The notes: generated from the sequence alone by a model not told the origin. 64,000 nt of DNA from SHAN690 sp038131955 (GCA_038131955.1 JAYPQK010000001.1:186001-250000); one strand, 5' to 3'; shown: positions 16,765 through 26,964, counted from the stretch's first letter. Made by a program: numbers and translations.

Positions 16765-18224
16765 CCCGCTTCCTTCTTCCGCTTCGCCTTGATCAAGGAA
16801 TCTCGACGTTGCATTTCTTTGAGCTCCACCTCGTTGAACAAAGGCTCGCGAATACGCAGTGTCAACAGTCCAGCCAGTATGAAGAGGGCCCCACCAAAGA
16901 CGAGGTAATAGATCGCGTAATCCTCGAAAAACCCATGAATGATCGGTCCGCCGAATAGCGCATTGATGATCTGTGGAATGACGATAAAGAAATTGAAGAT
17001 CCCCATGTAAACGCCCATCTTGGTCAGTGGCAATGAATCGATGAGTAGCGCATAAGGCATGGAAAGGATACTCGCCCAGGCGAAGCCGATTCCGACCATG
17101 CTGATGATCAACAGATTTGGATCTTTGATGAAGTACATGGAAAGAAGTCCGATCCCGCCGAGAATGAGGGCAGACATATGAACGAACTTGCGACTCGTCA
17201 GCTTGGCTAAAGGCGTCAAGAGAAAAGCGAAGATCAACGCGAAGAAATTGTACCATCCAAAGAGGAATCCAGCTTGATCTCCCGCCGTATTAAACGCGGC
17301 TCCACTGGTATCATCCGGCGATAATCCGAAGTGATGGGTTGCCAGCGCCGAGGTCGTGTACACCCACATGGTGAACAAGGCGAACCAAGAGAAGAATTGG
17401 ACCAAGCCCAATCGACGCATGCGGATCGGCATCTTGACAAAGTCGATGAAAATATCAGACATCTTGCTCTTGGGTTCAGGTTCGGTTTGTCCGTTGTACT
17501 TCGCAAATTCCTCTGGCGAATACTCTTTGATCGTAGAGATCGTGTAGATGATGGTAATCATCAGAATGGCCGCGCCGATGTAAAAGGACCACACCACGTT
17601 CGGGGCAACCGACCCCTCGGGAGCGGCATTGGTAACGCCGAACCAGTTGGTGAGGATCCACGGCATGAACGACCCTAGGATAGCACCGAGGCTGATCAAG
17701 ATCGTCTGCACGCTGAATCCGATCGTACCTTGACTTTTAGGGAGCATATCGCCGACCAGTGCCCGAAACGGCTCCATCGAAATGTTGAACGAAGCATCCA
17801 TCAAAGCGAGGAATCCGATGCCAACCCAGAGAATGGCGGAGATGCCCAAGAACTCCATCACGTACATTCCCTCTCCGGCCACAATGTTCGAGTTGGGTAG
17901 AAAGATCAACCCAAGACTCGCTAAGATCGCTCCCACCAAAAAGTAAGGCTTACGACGACCAAAGCGTCCCCAGGTGTTGTCGCCCATGTGTCCGATGATC
18001 GGCTGAACGATCAATCCTGTCAAGGGAGCAACCAACCAAAACCAGGAAAGCTCATGGACATCCGCGCCGAAGTTGGCAAGGATGCGACTGGCATTTCCAT
18101 TCTGTAGTCCGAATCCCATCTGGATCCCCATGAACCCCATACTGAGGTTGATGATCGACCCAAGGCCTAGTTTCGGCTTCTCGATCGCTGTTGTCTCAGT
18201 AGAAGTTTGCGGCGCAGCTTGCAT
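16755..18224 (-). CDS. MFS transporter of the starch operon (maltodextrin/glucose uptake)
   Basis: A 489-residue polytopic inner-membrane protein of the major facilitator superfamily. It resembles the SLC45/GPH-like transporters that Bacteroidota place in maltose and starch loci. Features are an early MGFMGIQMGFGLQNGNASR helix, GHMGDNTWGRFGRRKPYF after TM2 (the MFS loop motif) and a charged cytoplasmic C terminus (KAKRKKE). It is the last gene of the leftward operon starting at gapA, 21 bases after a GH13 gene. Its position points to transport of maltose or short maltodextrins from periplasm to cytoplasm, upstream of maltose phosphorylase. Confidence 0.85.
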   Translation of the reverse strand: MQAAPQTSTETTAIEKPKLGLGSIINLSMGFMGIQMGFGLQNGNASRILANFGADVHELSWFWLVAPLTGLIVQPIIGHMGDNTWGRFGRRKPYFLVGAILASLGLIFLPNSNIVAGEGMYVMEFLGISAILWVGIGFLALMDASFNISMEPFRALVGDMLPKSQGTIGFSVQTILISLGAILGSFMPWILTNWFGVTNAAPEGSVAPNVVWSFYIGAAILMITIIYTISTIKEYSPEEFAKYNGQTEPEPKSKMSDIFIDFVKMPIRMRRLGLVQFFSWFALFTMWVYTTSALATHHFGLSPDDTSGAAFNTAGDQAGFLFGWYNFFALIFAFLLTPLAKLTSRKFVHMSALILGGIGLLSMYFIKDPNLLIISMVGIGFAWASILSMPYALLIDSLPLTKMGVYMGIFNFFIVIPQIINALFGGPIIHGFFEDYAIYYLVFGGALFILAGLLTLRIREPLFNEVELKEMQRRDSLIKAKRKKEAGQG

Positions 18225-18245
18225 AGGAGTAGTGTTTCGTGAGAC

Positions 18246-19646
18246 TTATTCGTTCATCTGCAAGATGAGGAATTCATAAGGCATAATGACCTTTGCCGAG
18301 TAGACGCTGCCCCTCATCAGGTCCATGTCATTGGGCGTATCATCCATATAAGCAGAGATGTCTTGTTGCTCATCCGTGCCGTTCATGATGAAGCGAACAT
18401 GATTCTCGCCCTTGATGCGATCAAAGGCCATCACACCATTGCTGCAGTCTTCACCGAGGAATTCGAATGAACCTCCATTCGCACCACCCCACAGGGCAGG
18501 ATTCTCTTCCTTGATCGCATTCAGCTTCGTGAAGAAATCAGCCAGCTCGTATCGATTCCAATCGATCTCGTCCTTCTCAAAGAACTCCAATCGCTTATCC
18601 AGTTTCGATTCCTGACCGGAATACAACAACGGCATACCCGGAACCGTGTACATCAAGGCTTGGAAATTCTTGGTCAGAGGGCCAAAGAGTTCTTCCTCGG
18701 TTCCCTTCCATGTATTCTCGTCGTGGTTGGTGGTAAAACGAAGCTTGTACGCATCCTCCGGATACTTCTCATCTTCTTCGATCATGAACTTGCGCAGGTT
18801 ATCCAAATTGTAGTGCCCTTTACCGATCTCCATCAACTGATGATGAAAGCCCCATGCATAAGAAGCATTGAAGCAGCTGTGCATCTTTGGTTCGTCCCAC
18901 TCAGCTAGCATGAAAACATCCTTCATCTCCCGGAGCTCGGCAATGGTACTCTCCCAAAAATCAAGTGGCACTTCACCCGCGACGTCACAACGGAATCCGT
19001 CGATATCGCACTCCTCGATCCAGAACTTCATAGCATCCTTCATCGCTTGGCGCATAGAGTCATTGTCGTAGTTCAGATCGGCTACGTCACTCCAATCCGG
19101 GTTGGGCGGAATGATGTTTCCGTTCGCGTCTTGGGTATACCACTCTGGATGGTCCTTCGCCCAAGGATTGTCAAATGCACTGTGGTTGGCTACCCAGTCG
19201 AGGATCACTTTCATGCCCATGGAATGAGCGGAGCGAACCGTCTCTTTGAAATCATCGAGGGTTCCGAACTCCGGATTGACCGCCGTGTAGTCAGAGATAG
19301 AATAATAGCTACCCAACGTTCCTTTTCGGTTCTCTTTTCCGATCGGTTGGACCGGCATGAACCATAGGATGTCAACTCCCATGTTCTTTAGGCGTGGAAT
19401 GCTTCGGTTGAATACCTTCAGATTTCCTTCCTTGGAATACTGACGCACGTTCACCTCGTACAAGGTCGCGCCTTGGATCCACTCCGGTGAGGCGTTCAAA
19501 GCCACCGGCTCAGGCTCGGCCGCTACTACACCTTCCGGTGTAGTATCGCTTTGTGGGATTTGGGTAGTGCGGTCTCCGCCGCAGCTGCTGATCAGCGCAA
19601 CGGAAGTCGCCAATGTCAGAAGTGAGAGTATTCGTTTCATGGTCAT
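18246..19646 (-). CDS. GH13 alpha-amylase family lipoprotein
   Basis: A 466-residue GH13 lipoprotein (signal then lipobox ISSC; mature start CGGDRTT). The barrel is recognised by LYEVNVRQYSKEGN, the region I segment VILDWVANHS, the nucleophile Asp in GFRCDVAGEV near residue 220, the acid/base Glu in LAEWDEP, and the transition-state Asp in TNHDENTW. It lacks an N-terminal carbohydrate-binding domain. The start at 19646 overlaps the upstream gene stop as ATGA; the ATG at 19640 would serve equally. It is probably anchored in the periplasm or on the outer membrane and cuts maltodextrins. Its operon position is between the broken GH13 and the MFS transporter. Confidence 0.88.
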   Translation of the reverse strand: MTMKRILSLLTLATSVALISSCGGDRTTQIPQSDTTPEGVVAAEPEPVALNASPEWIQGATLYEVNVRQYSKEGNLKVFNRSIPRLKNMGVDILWFMPVQPIGKENRKGTLGSYYSISDYTAVNPEFGTLDDFKETVRSAHSMGMKVILDWVANHSAFDNPWAKDHPEWYTQDANGNIIPPNPDWSDVADLNYDNDSMRQAMKDAMKFWIEECDIDGFRCDVAGEVPLDFWESTIAELREMKDVFMLAEWDEPKMHSCFNASYAWGFHHQLMEIGKGHYNLDNLRKFMIEEDEKYPEDAYKLRFTTNHDENTWKGTEEELFGPLTKNFQALMYTVPGMPLLYSGQESKLDKRLEFFEKDEIDWNRYELADFFTKLNAIKEENPALWGGANGGSFEFLGEDCSNGVMAFDRIKGENHVRFIMNGTDEQQDISAYMDDTPNDMDLMRGSVYSAKVIMPYEFLILQMNE

Positions 19647-21989
19647 TCGGTATAGAGGATAAGTGAGGTAAAAGGTTGTAATTCGATCGTGATCTTGCCG
19701 TCGACGGGGTCATGAGACGTCCCGTCCGATGCCCACAAATAGGAGCCTGCTTCGAAGCTGATCATTCGTGGGCTGTCGCCGTTGTTGAAGCAGGTGATCA
19801 CCCGATCTTGCAGGTAGTTTCGTTCAAAAACAAGGATCTGGTCATCCGACTCTAGGATCTGTAGATCTCCAAAAAGAAGTGCCATGTGATCGGCGCGAAT
19901 GCGTGTGATGCGAGAAACGTGCTCCTTGACCTCTTTCTCCTTCTCGTTTTGGAGGTCGAAGCGCATCATGCGACGGTTGTCCGGGTCATTCGCCCCCGGC
20001 ATCCCGATCTCGTCTCCGTAAAAGATGACCGGAATCCCAGGAATGGTCATGATAAAGGTTTCGAGCATCTTCAGCTTCTCATAGCCGATTGGGTCTTCCA
20101 CCTTGATCTCGCGTTGCCATCCGGCTTCCTTTTGGTCTTCGTCGTCACGTACCGCTCCACTTGCTAGGCTGATGAAGCGTGTCAAATCGTGGTTACCGGT
20201 GATGTTGCACATCTTGTGCAGGTCGCCGTGAAAACTCAACGAGGCCATCAAGGACTCTCCCAACTTGGACATCGGTGATGACGTGCCTTTGAAGGCCGTG
20301 ACTGCATCGAAATAGAGGTTGAAATCAAATTGACCATCCATCATCCCCGATCCGATATAGCTTTGGATCAACTCACGGCTGCCGAAGGTTTCTCCCACTT
20401 GGAAATAGTTGCGCCCCGTTTCTTGCGAAAGCTGCTTGAGCTTTAGGGTGTTGGTACGCCAGAATTCTTCCGGGATATGCTTTGTCGCATCGTGCGAAAG
20501 CCATCGAACCGTATTCCTTCATCCACCAAACGGCGCTGTCACTCATCACATCGACCACCTCCGGAATAGAGAAATCGAGGGTAGGTAAAAAGTCATCGAA
20601 CCACGTAGTCAAACGGTACTCATCCCAGCGACGCAGGTTTCGCTCGCCATTCGGGAGCTCGAGGTCGGTCTTCCACTCCGGATGCGCTACGATCATCGGG
20701 TGCTCTTGATGCACATGGTTGCACACATAGTCGAGGATGATGTTCTTGTCCTTGGCGTGCGTTTCATCCACCAAGGTCTTCAGCTCGGCGTTCGTGCCTA
20801 GACGATGGTCAACCTTCTTGAAGCTGATCGGCCAGTACCCGTGATAGCCAGAGAACCAGCGTCGAGGTTCAGGGTATTCCTGGAAGGCCCCGGTAGGATT
20901 CTGTGTGATCGGCGAGATCCAAAGGGTATTGATCCCCAATGAATCGAAGTAACCGCTCTCCAGTGTCTTTTGAATTCCAGCTAGGTCCCCACCGAAGTAA
21001 TTGGCCTTCGGACGAATGCGCATGTCCTGCACGGGTTCATCATTGGATGGATCGCCATTGGCAAAGCGATCGACCATCATGAAGTACATGATGTCGCGTT
21101 CATGGTCTTGACGGTTCAACTGATCGGCCGATTCAATGACCTTTCCATGCGCCAAGGGAATGCGGATCTCATTGCTGAGTCCTTCCGCTGTTCCACTCCA
21201 AATTCGGATGTAGGATCGAGCCATCTGCTTGGCAGCCTCCGGAATATCAAAGAGATTGTCGTCATCTGCCTTTTCGATGGGCTGATTTTGCCAAAGCGCT
21301 AGCCATTTTCCTCCGTCGACCGTGGTGACAATGTGCACGATGTCCTCGTTTGAAGACTCCAGCGTCAAGTGCGGAATCTGATCGCGATCCGATTGCTCTA
21401 CCTTCAAAAAAGAATTGAACGCCCCAAAGCCATTGGGTACGGAATCCGGGCTATTGGGATCGAGCTGCTGCTCGCCGTTCACCTGAAGTCGATAGGCATA
21501 GCCTCCCGGGTAAAGGTCCATTTCCAAGACCCACTGGTCTCCTTCTTTCACGAAAGGATTGGCTCCTGCCGCCCAGCCATTGAGGTCGCTGACAAAGTCA
21601 ACGGAATTCACCTCACGACCCTGAGGGTCAAAGGTGAGCTGAACCCGCTCGCGTGCTGGTTTCTTCAGTGGAACAACCCGTGAAGTGTTACCAAAAAACA
21701 CCTCCATCGGCGCGATCCAGTCTTCCATCTGTCCACGCAGTTGGAAGCCGTCATTGCCCTTTTTCCAATCGTATGAAAGTCCCTTTGGTAGATGAATCGA
21801 GTCGATCGCTGGAACATCCTTGAAATAATCTGACAACACTACCCAATTAGTGTCCTGGGTCAACAAGACCACCGAATTCAATCCATAGGTCTCACTTTCT
21901 AACGTGGGTTCAGTAGCGAGATCCGTTTTCTTCTCTTTGCAACCCGAAAGAAGAAGAACAAAGAATAGGAAAGATAGGTAGTGGCGCAT
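19643..21989 (-). pseudogene. GH13 enzyme with CBM48-like domain, broken by two single-base losses at the catalytic motif
   Basis: A large GH13 lipoprotein (about 780 residues if intact; lipobox LSGC) with N-terminal beta domains including a CBM48-like one (VDFVSDLNGWAAGANPFVKE). The barrel begins at RDIMYFMMVDRFANGDPSND. The first frame is sound to WWMKEYG near 20508 and then turns to nonsense. The third frame resumes with DATKHIPEEFW and runs through VGETFGSREL and GNHDLTRF to 19643. Adding one base near 20507 and one near 20494 restores GIDGFRHDATK, the nucleophile motif. Both losses lie within about 15 bases. As read, no single product contains a complete catalytic site. It sits between GH65 and another GH13 in the gapA operon. 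Confidence 0.85.
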
Positions 21990-22004
21990 GGTTCAAAGAT
22001 TATT

Positions 22005-24329
22005 TCATACTGCAGTCTTGCTTTTAATCACGGTACTCCGTGTTCCGTCCAGATCGATGAGTTCGCCCCACACGTCAATGGTGATCGGAGCACTGGTGCT
22101 CAACTCCACACCATCTTTTCGGCTGGTGACATGGACACGGACTCCGCGAAACACGATACTAAACGTATAACTCTTCCACTCTTTAGGCAAATACGGACGG
22201 AAGGTCAATCGATCGTTTTCCACCCTCATTCCACCAAAACCTTGAACCAAAGCGATCCAGGTTCCTGCCATGCTCGTGATATGCAGCCCTTCGTGAACCT
22301 CTCGGTTGTAGTCGTCCAAATCAAGTCGAGAAGTGCGTAGGAACATCTCATAGGCCTTCTCGCGATAGCCCAACTTGCTGGCTAGTACGGAGTGAATGCA
22401 AGGGGAAAGAGACGACTCATGCACCGTGCGCGGCTCATAGTAATCGAAGTTGGCCTTCAACTCCTCTTGGGTGAAATGGTCTTCGAAGAAATAGATCCCT
22501 TGAAGCACATCCGCTTGCTTGATAAAAGGCGAACGAAGGATGCGGTCCCATGACCACTTCTGATTGAGCGGACGCTCGCTGATCGGAAGATCATTTACCG
22601 TAATATTCTCCTTGTCTAAATACCCTTCCTGCTGCAGGTAGATATCGCTACCCTGCATTTTCGGATAGTGCATGTGGTCTGAGATGTACATCCATTCCTT
22701 CTCCGTCTTTGGAAAATCGAAATTGAGTTTCTGACACAGGGTCTTGAACTCATTCGGATGCTCTTCTTTCAGGTAGTTAGCCACTTCGAGGGTGTAGCGC
22801 ATACACCAAGCTGCGATGTAATTGGTGTACCAGTTGTTGTTGACGTTGTTTTCGTACTCATTGGGACCCGTCACTCCGAGCATGACGTACTGCTGCTTCG
22901 CCTCGCTCCAGTTGACGCGCTGTGCCCAGAAACGAGCGATTCCCACCAAGACCTCGAAACCGTATTCGGCCAGGTAGACCTTGTCCTGCGTGTGCTTAAC
23001 GTAGTTGTAGATCGCATAGGCAATGGCGCCGTTACGGTGGATCTCCTCAAAGGTGATCTCCCACTCGTTGTGGCATTCCTCACCGTTCATGGTCACCATC
23101 GGGTAGAGTGCCGCTCCGTTCTTGAACCCCAGTTTCTCGGCGTTCTCAATGGCCTTCTGCAGGTGCTTGTAGCGATAGACCAAGAGCGTGTGCGCCACCT
23201 TTTGATCGGTTGTAGCCATATAGAACGGCAGGCAATACGCCTCGGTATCCCAGTAGGTACTTCCTCCGTATTTCTCACCTGTAAATCCTTTCGGTCCGAT
23301 GTTCAGACGCGGGTCATGACCGTTGTACGTCTGATACAATTGGAAGATATTAAAGCGGATCGCCTGTTGGGCATCCATATCCCCTTCGATCACGATATCA
23401 CAATCCTTCCAGATCTGCGCCCATCGCTCTGCGTGTGTCTTGTCTAAGGCTTCCGTTCCGGTGGAATGAGCCCAAGCCAATACATCGTGGCATTTCTGCT
23501 CCAGATCCTCCACGCGATGATCTCGGTTGGTACAATTCGCCACCCACTTCTGGATGCGGAATACATCACCCGGTTCGAAGGTTTTATTGGCCTGTACACC
23601 GATGAATTTCTTAGCGGTCTCCTGATGCCCGGTAAAAGGCAGGTCGCTACCATTCTTCTCGATCGAAAACTTCATCGCCGAGCCGAGGTGGTAGTCTAGT
23701 TTCTTGGTTTGAATCTCGAGGTACGCCTCGTTGTTTCCCGCGTTCTTCTTGACCTCTTCCCAGAACTTCACTTCGTAGTTCGAGTCCTCGTTCATGATGT
23801 CGCCATCGAGGTAGGGCTTGATGTGGATCTTCCCTTCGCCATCCAGGATCTTGATCTCATAGTCGACCACACCGAGTTCGCGGTTCTCCATGGAAACGAA
23901 GCGTTTGGTCTTCACTTCTACCTTTTCTCCAGAAGGCAAGGTACCCGAAAACCGGCGATGCAGAATGCCTGTCTTCATGTCCAGCGTTCGCTCAAACGAA
24001 TCGATCTTCATCGTATTGAGGTCTACCGGCTGGTCGTTCAAAACGATGGAAATGCCGATCCAATTGGTCGAGTTGATCACTTTGGCGAAGTACTCGGGGT
24101 AACCGTTCTTCCACCATCCTACGCGAGTCTTATCGGGGAAGTAGATTCCCGCCATGTAGCTTCCCGAGTGGGTCGATCCCGTAAAGTCTTCTTCGAACGT
24201 GGCGCGTTGGCCCATGTGACCATTCCCAATGGCCATGAGGCTTTCGTACTTTCTATTGTTCTCGTCGGAAAATCCGCGTTGGATGATACGCCAGGGATCC
24301 CTGACGACTAGATCACTAATGGGGTTCAT
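22005..24329 (-). CDS. GH65 maltose phosphorylase
   Basis: A 774-residue cytoplasmic GH65 phosphorylase, which splits maltose with inorganic phosphate into beta-glucose 1-phosphate and glucose. The catalytic acid is the Glu near residue 491 in GPNEYENNVNNNWYTN, the segment where maltose phosphorylases carry it. The phosphate-binding region and the N-terminal super-sandwich (LMAIGNGHMGQRATFEEDF) and C-terminal jelly-roll are all present and the length is normal. Kojibiose and trehalose phosphorylases belong to the same family, but the neighbours (beta-phosphoglucomutase and GH13 enzymes) favour maltose. The start overlaps the pgmB stop by four bases. Confidence 0.93.
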   Translation of the reverse strand: MNPISDLVVRDPWRIIQRGFSDENNRKYESLMAIGNGHMGQRATFEEDFTGSTHSGSYMAGIYFPDKTRVGWWKNGYPEYFAKVINSTNWIGISIVLNDQPVDLNTMKIDSFERTLDMKTGILHRRFSGTLPSGEKVEVKTKRFVSMENRELGVVDYEIKILDGEGKIHIKPYLDGDIMNEDSNYEVKFWEEVKKNAGNNEAYLEIQTKKLDYHLGSAMKFSIEKNGSDLPFTGHQETAKKFIGVQANKTFEPGDVFRIQKWVANCTNRDHRVEDLEQKCHDVLAWAHSTGTEALDKTHAERWAQIWKDCDIVIEGDMDAQQAIRFNIFQLYQTYNGHDPRLNIGPKGFTGEKYGGSTYWDTEAYCLPFYMATTDQKVAHTLLVYRYKHLQKAIENAEKLGFKNGAALYPMVTMNGEECHNEWEITFEEIHRNGAIAYAIYNYVKHTQDKVYLAEYGFEVLVGIARFWAQRVNWSEAKQQYVMLGVTGPNEYENNVNNNWYTNYIAAWCMRYTLEVANYLKEEHPNEFKTLCQKLNFDFPKTEKEWMYISDHMHYPKMQGSDIYLQQEGYLDKENITVNDLPISERPLNQKWSWDRILRSPFIKQADVLQGIYFFEDHFTQEELKANFDYYEPRTVHESSLSPCIHSVLASKLGYREKAYEMFLRTSRLDLDDYNREVHEGLHITSMAGTWIALVQGFGGMRVENDRLTFRPYLPKEWKSYTFSIVFRGVRVHVTSRKDGVELSTSAPITIDVWGELIDLDGTRSTVIKSKTAV

Positions 24330-25000
24330 AGGAGTTGAATAGCTTCGTGAACAGAAATCTCTGCAAGGGAGGGTCGGACGACGTCAGCGTCGCCGAGCAC
24401 GGAGTTATCTCCAATGCCGACGGAGCGCATGCCTCCGGCCTTTGCGGCTTCAACACCTGCTTGAGCATCTTCGAACACTACGCAGTGCTCGGGTCGCTTT
24501 TGCAGGGCCTCGGCCCCTTTCAAGAAAACTTCTGGATGTGGTTTGCTGTGAGTAACCATAGAACCATCGACGACTGCGTCCAACAAATGGTCGATCTCGA
24601 TCTGTTCCAGGATGAGTTTGGCATTCTTGCTCGCCGAGCCGAGTGCCGTGCGAACCCCTTGTGATCGGGATTCTTCTAAAAATTCTTTGGCTCCGGGAAG
24701 GACGTCCGTCGGAGTCAGGGTCTTGACCAATTCAAGGTACCAGTCGTTCTTCAAGGCCATGTAGCGTTCGATCTCTTCTTCGGAAAGTGTGAGGTCTCCC
24801 CATTCGAGAATGCGTTCGATACTACCTCGTCGACTGACGCCTTTGAGTTGTTCGTTTTGTTCGTGCGTAAAATCCGTCCCAAGCTCTTGAGCAAGTCGAC
24901 GCCAGGCCTGAAAATGGAAGCGAGCCGTATCTACCAGCACCCCGTCCAGGTCAAACAAGAAGCCGACCTGATCAGGACTGATATGCACGCTTCCGGTCAT
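24326..25000 (-). CDS. pgmB: Beta-phosphoglucomutase
   Basis: A 224-residue HAD-superfamily mutase that turns beta-glucose 1-phosphate into glucose 6-phosphate. The nucleophile motif FDLDGVLVDTARFHFQAWR is near residue 17 (D17 and D19), followed by the cap-domain KGVSRRGS substrate segment, the motif II/III region (ALGSASKNAK) and the motif IV acids in VVFEDAQAGVEAAKAGG. It is coupled to GH65 by an ATGA overlap and lies 3 bases after the sugar kinase gene, so product flows straight from phosphorolysis to glucose 6-phosphate. Confidence 0.93.
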   Translation of the reverse strand: MTGSVHISPDQVGFLFDLDGVLVDTARFHFQAWRRLAQELGTDFTHEQNEQLKGVSRRGSIERILEWGDLTLSEEEIERYMALKNDWYLELVKTLTPTDVLPGAKEFLEESRSQGVRTALGSASKNAKLILEQIEIDHLLDAVVDGSMVTHSKPHPEVFLKGAEALQKRPEHCVVFEDAQAGVEAAKAGGMRSVGIGDNSVLGDADVVRPSLAEISVHEAIQLL

Positions 25001-25003
25001 CGA

Positions 25004-25870
25004 TCAGGCCACTTCGAGGATTTGCTTGTGCTTGATGTGATAATCGAACAGGTTTTGCACCGGATGCTTGATGATGCGTCCCACCTTGCAGTCGCGCTTC
25101 TCCAATTCCTCTCGAAGAATATCCTCAAACAAGAACGCGATGGAACCGACGAAGCCAACCTTGTACTTGTGGTACTCGGCAAAGTTGGTCACGTGGATAT
25201 CGATGAATCGCGCCATGCCCTCGCGGATCATTTCGATGACGTACGCATTGTCCTTATGGTCCGCGATGAACTTCATGTACGAAGCAAGGTAAACGTTCGC
25301 GTGCACATTGTTGTAGACCTGATTGAGCGTTTCGCTCCACTTCAAATCAAAACGCTGTTTGAAGTCATGGTACATTTCGGACGGTAGACGCTTGTAGAAA
25401 TAGTCGGCCAGAACCTTCTTGCCATAGTAGCTTCCTGAAGCTTCGTCGCCAAGAATGAAGCCCAGCGCTGGTACTAGTTCAGTAACCTCATTACCATCAA
25501 AGAAGCAGGAGTTCGATCCCGTTCCAATGATGCAGCTGATGACTGGCTCGCCTTCGTACAGTGAGTAGGCCGCTGCGACCAAATCATGGTCAACATGGAT
25601 CTCCGCAGCGGTAAAAACCTCTGCTAATCCACGTTCAACGATCAAGTTGAGATGGTCACTTGAACAACCCGCGCCGTAGAAAAACACTCGGGTGATCTTA
25701 TCCTTCACATCCTGTAGCTCGGGAGTTTTACTGAGCGTAGAACTCACAAAAGCGGTAGAATGGAAGTAGGGATTGAATCCTTGGGTCTTGAACTCGAGGG
25801 CGATCTCACCCTTCTCTTTCAGAATGACCCAATCGGCCTTGGTCGACCCACTTTCGACAATGGCAATCAT
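25004..25870 (-). CDS. BadF/BadG-type sugar kinase, probable glucokinase of the starch operon
   Basis: A 288-residue ASKHA-fold kinase of the BadF/BadG/N-acetylglucosamine-kinase family. The phosphate loop IVESGSTKADWVI is at the N terminus, and CIIGTGSNSCFF and LGFILGDEASGSYYG are the other ATP and sugar-site motifs. Family members phosphorylate glucosamine or N-acetylglucosamine. Here it lies between gapA and pgmB, and maltose phosphorylase and the amylases release free glucose with no other hexokinase in the locus, so I infer that it phosphorylates glucose. An activity on amino sugars remains possible. Confidence 0.8.
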   Translation of the reverse strand: MIAIVESGSTKADWVILKEKGEIALEFKTQGFNPYFHSTAFVSSTLSKTPELQDVKDKITRVFFYGAGCSSDHLNLIVERGLAEVFTAAEIHVDHDLVAAAYSLYEGEPVISCIIGTGSNSCFFDGNEVTELVPALGFILGDEASGSYYGKKVLADYFYKRLPSEMYHDFKQRFDLKWSETLNQVYNNVHANVYLASYMKFIADHKDNAYVIEMIREGMARFIDIHVTNFAEYHKYKVGFVGSIAFLFEDILREELEKRDCKVGRIIKHPVQNLFDYHIKHKQILEVA

Positions 25871-25897
25871 ATCTGGTTGGCTTAGTTCGGTAAAAGC

Positions 25898-26884
25898 TTA
25901 GAGTAGTTTCAATACATCAACCATACGTGATGAATAACCCACTTCGTTGTCATACCATCCGAAGATGCGAATCAGGTTTCCATTCACGCGAGTCAACTCG
26001 CTATCGAAAATGCATGAGTGATGGTTGGCAAGAATGTCAGAGGAAACCAATGGCTTCACGCTGTATTCCAATACTCCTTTCAATTGGCTGTCGGCGAATT
26101 TCTTCACCGCTGCGTTCACTTCTTCTGCCGTGGTCTCTCCGTCGATCAAGATCGTAGCCTCGGTCAAAGAACCGGATGGAACCGGAACGCGGATCGCGCT
26201 ACCGTCCATCTTGCCCTTCAGCTCAGGGATCACCTTTCCGATCGCCTTAGCAGCACCGGTGGAGGTTGGAACCATGTTCTCAGCAGCAGCACGTGCACGA
26301 CGAAAATCCTTGTGAGGCGCATCCAACAATCGCTGGTCGCCGGTATAGGCGTGCGTGGTAGCGATGAAGCCCTTCTCGATCTTGTAGGTGTTGTGCAATG
26401 CATGCATCATCGGAGCCAAGCAGTTGGTCGTACATGAAGCCGCTGAAACAATCGTGTCGTCGTCGTTGATCACATCGTGGTTCACACCGAAAACGATATT
26501 CTTGATGTCCCCTCCCGCAGGAGCAGAGATCAATACTTTCTTAGCGCCTGCTTTCAAGTGAAGTCCGGCACTCTCTCGGTCGCGGAAGAATCCGGAGCAC
26601 TCGAGTACCACATCAATATTCAACTCACCCCATGGCAAGGCTCCAGGGTCTTTGGAGGCGTACACTACGATCTCCTTTCCGTCGATGATGATGCTGTTGT
26701 CCGTAGCAGAAATATCGTGACCCTTGATCGGTCCGTAGACGGTATCGAATTCCAAAAGATGGGCGAGCATGGCTGGAGCTACCAAGTCATTGATCGCCAC
26801 CACTTCCACTGAATTATCTTCTAGTAGGATGCGCATCACGTTTCTTCCGATGCGTCCAAATCCGTTGATGGCTATGCGTTTCAT
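25898..26884 (-). CDS. gapA: Glyceraldehyde-3-phosphate dehydrogenase, type I
   Basis: A 328-residue NAD-dependent enzyme that oxidises and phosphorylates glyceraldehyde 3-phosphate. The NAD-binding start AINGFGRIGRNVMRILLED, the catalytic Cys in SAASCTTNCLAP near residue 150, its partner His in TTHAYTGDQ and the C-terminal WYDNEVGYSSRM are all present. It is the first gene of the leftward starch operon and has its own promoter with operator site B. A gapA tied to a starch locus fits the Entner-Doudoroff genes nearby, since that route yields one glyceraldehyde 3-phosphate per glucose. Confidence 0.95.
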   Translation of the reverse strand: MKRIAINGFGRIGRNVMRILLEDNSVEVVAINDLVAPAMLAHLLEFDTVYGPIKGHDISATDNSIIIDGKEIVVYASKDPGALPWGELNIDVVLECSGFFRDRESAGLHLKAGAKKVLISAPAGGDIKNIVFGVNHDVINDDDTIVSAASCTTNCLAPMMHALHNTYKIEKGFIATTHAYTGDQRLLDAPHKDFRRARAAAENMVPTSTGAAKAIGKVIPELKGKMDGSAIRVPVPSGSLTEATILIDGETTAEEVNAAVKKFADSQLKGVLEYSVKPLVSSDILANHHSCIFDSELTRVNGNLIRIFGWYDNEVGYSSRMVDVLKLL

Positions 26885-26908
26885 AATCTAGTTTTTCTTC
26901 GTTCTATG

Positions 26909-26964
26909 CAAACGTAACGAATCTTAGTGTATTTTGTACACTTAGTCTGAATTTCATATCTTTA
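26909..26964. promoter_or_regulatory. 23-bp operator (site B) between gapA and the NUDIX regulator, with both -7 boxes
   Basis: The operator at 26923-26945 reads CTTAGTGTA-N5-TACACTTAG, a near-perfect palindrome. Leftward, a perfect -7 box for gapA (TACGTTTG on the minus strand, 26909-26916) lies 6 bases from the operator edge. Rightward, TTTG at 26933-26936 inside the operator and TATCTTTA at 26957-26964 are separated by 20 bases and form a promoter for the regulator gene. A protein on this site would cover the -33 region of both promoters. Confidence 0.75.

Noticed and set aside
22758..23447. Open frame of 229 residues on the plus strand
   Set aside because: It is antisense to the intact GH65 maltose phosphorylase.
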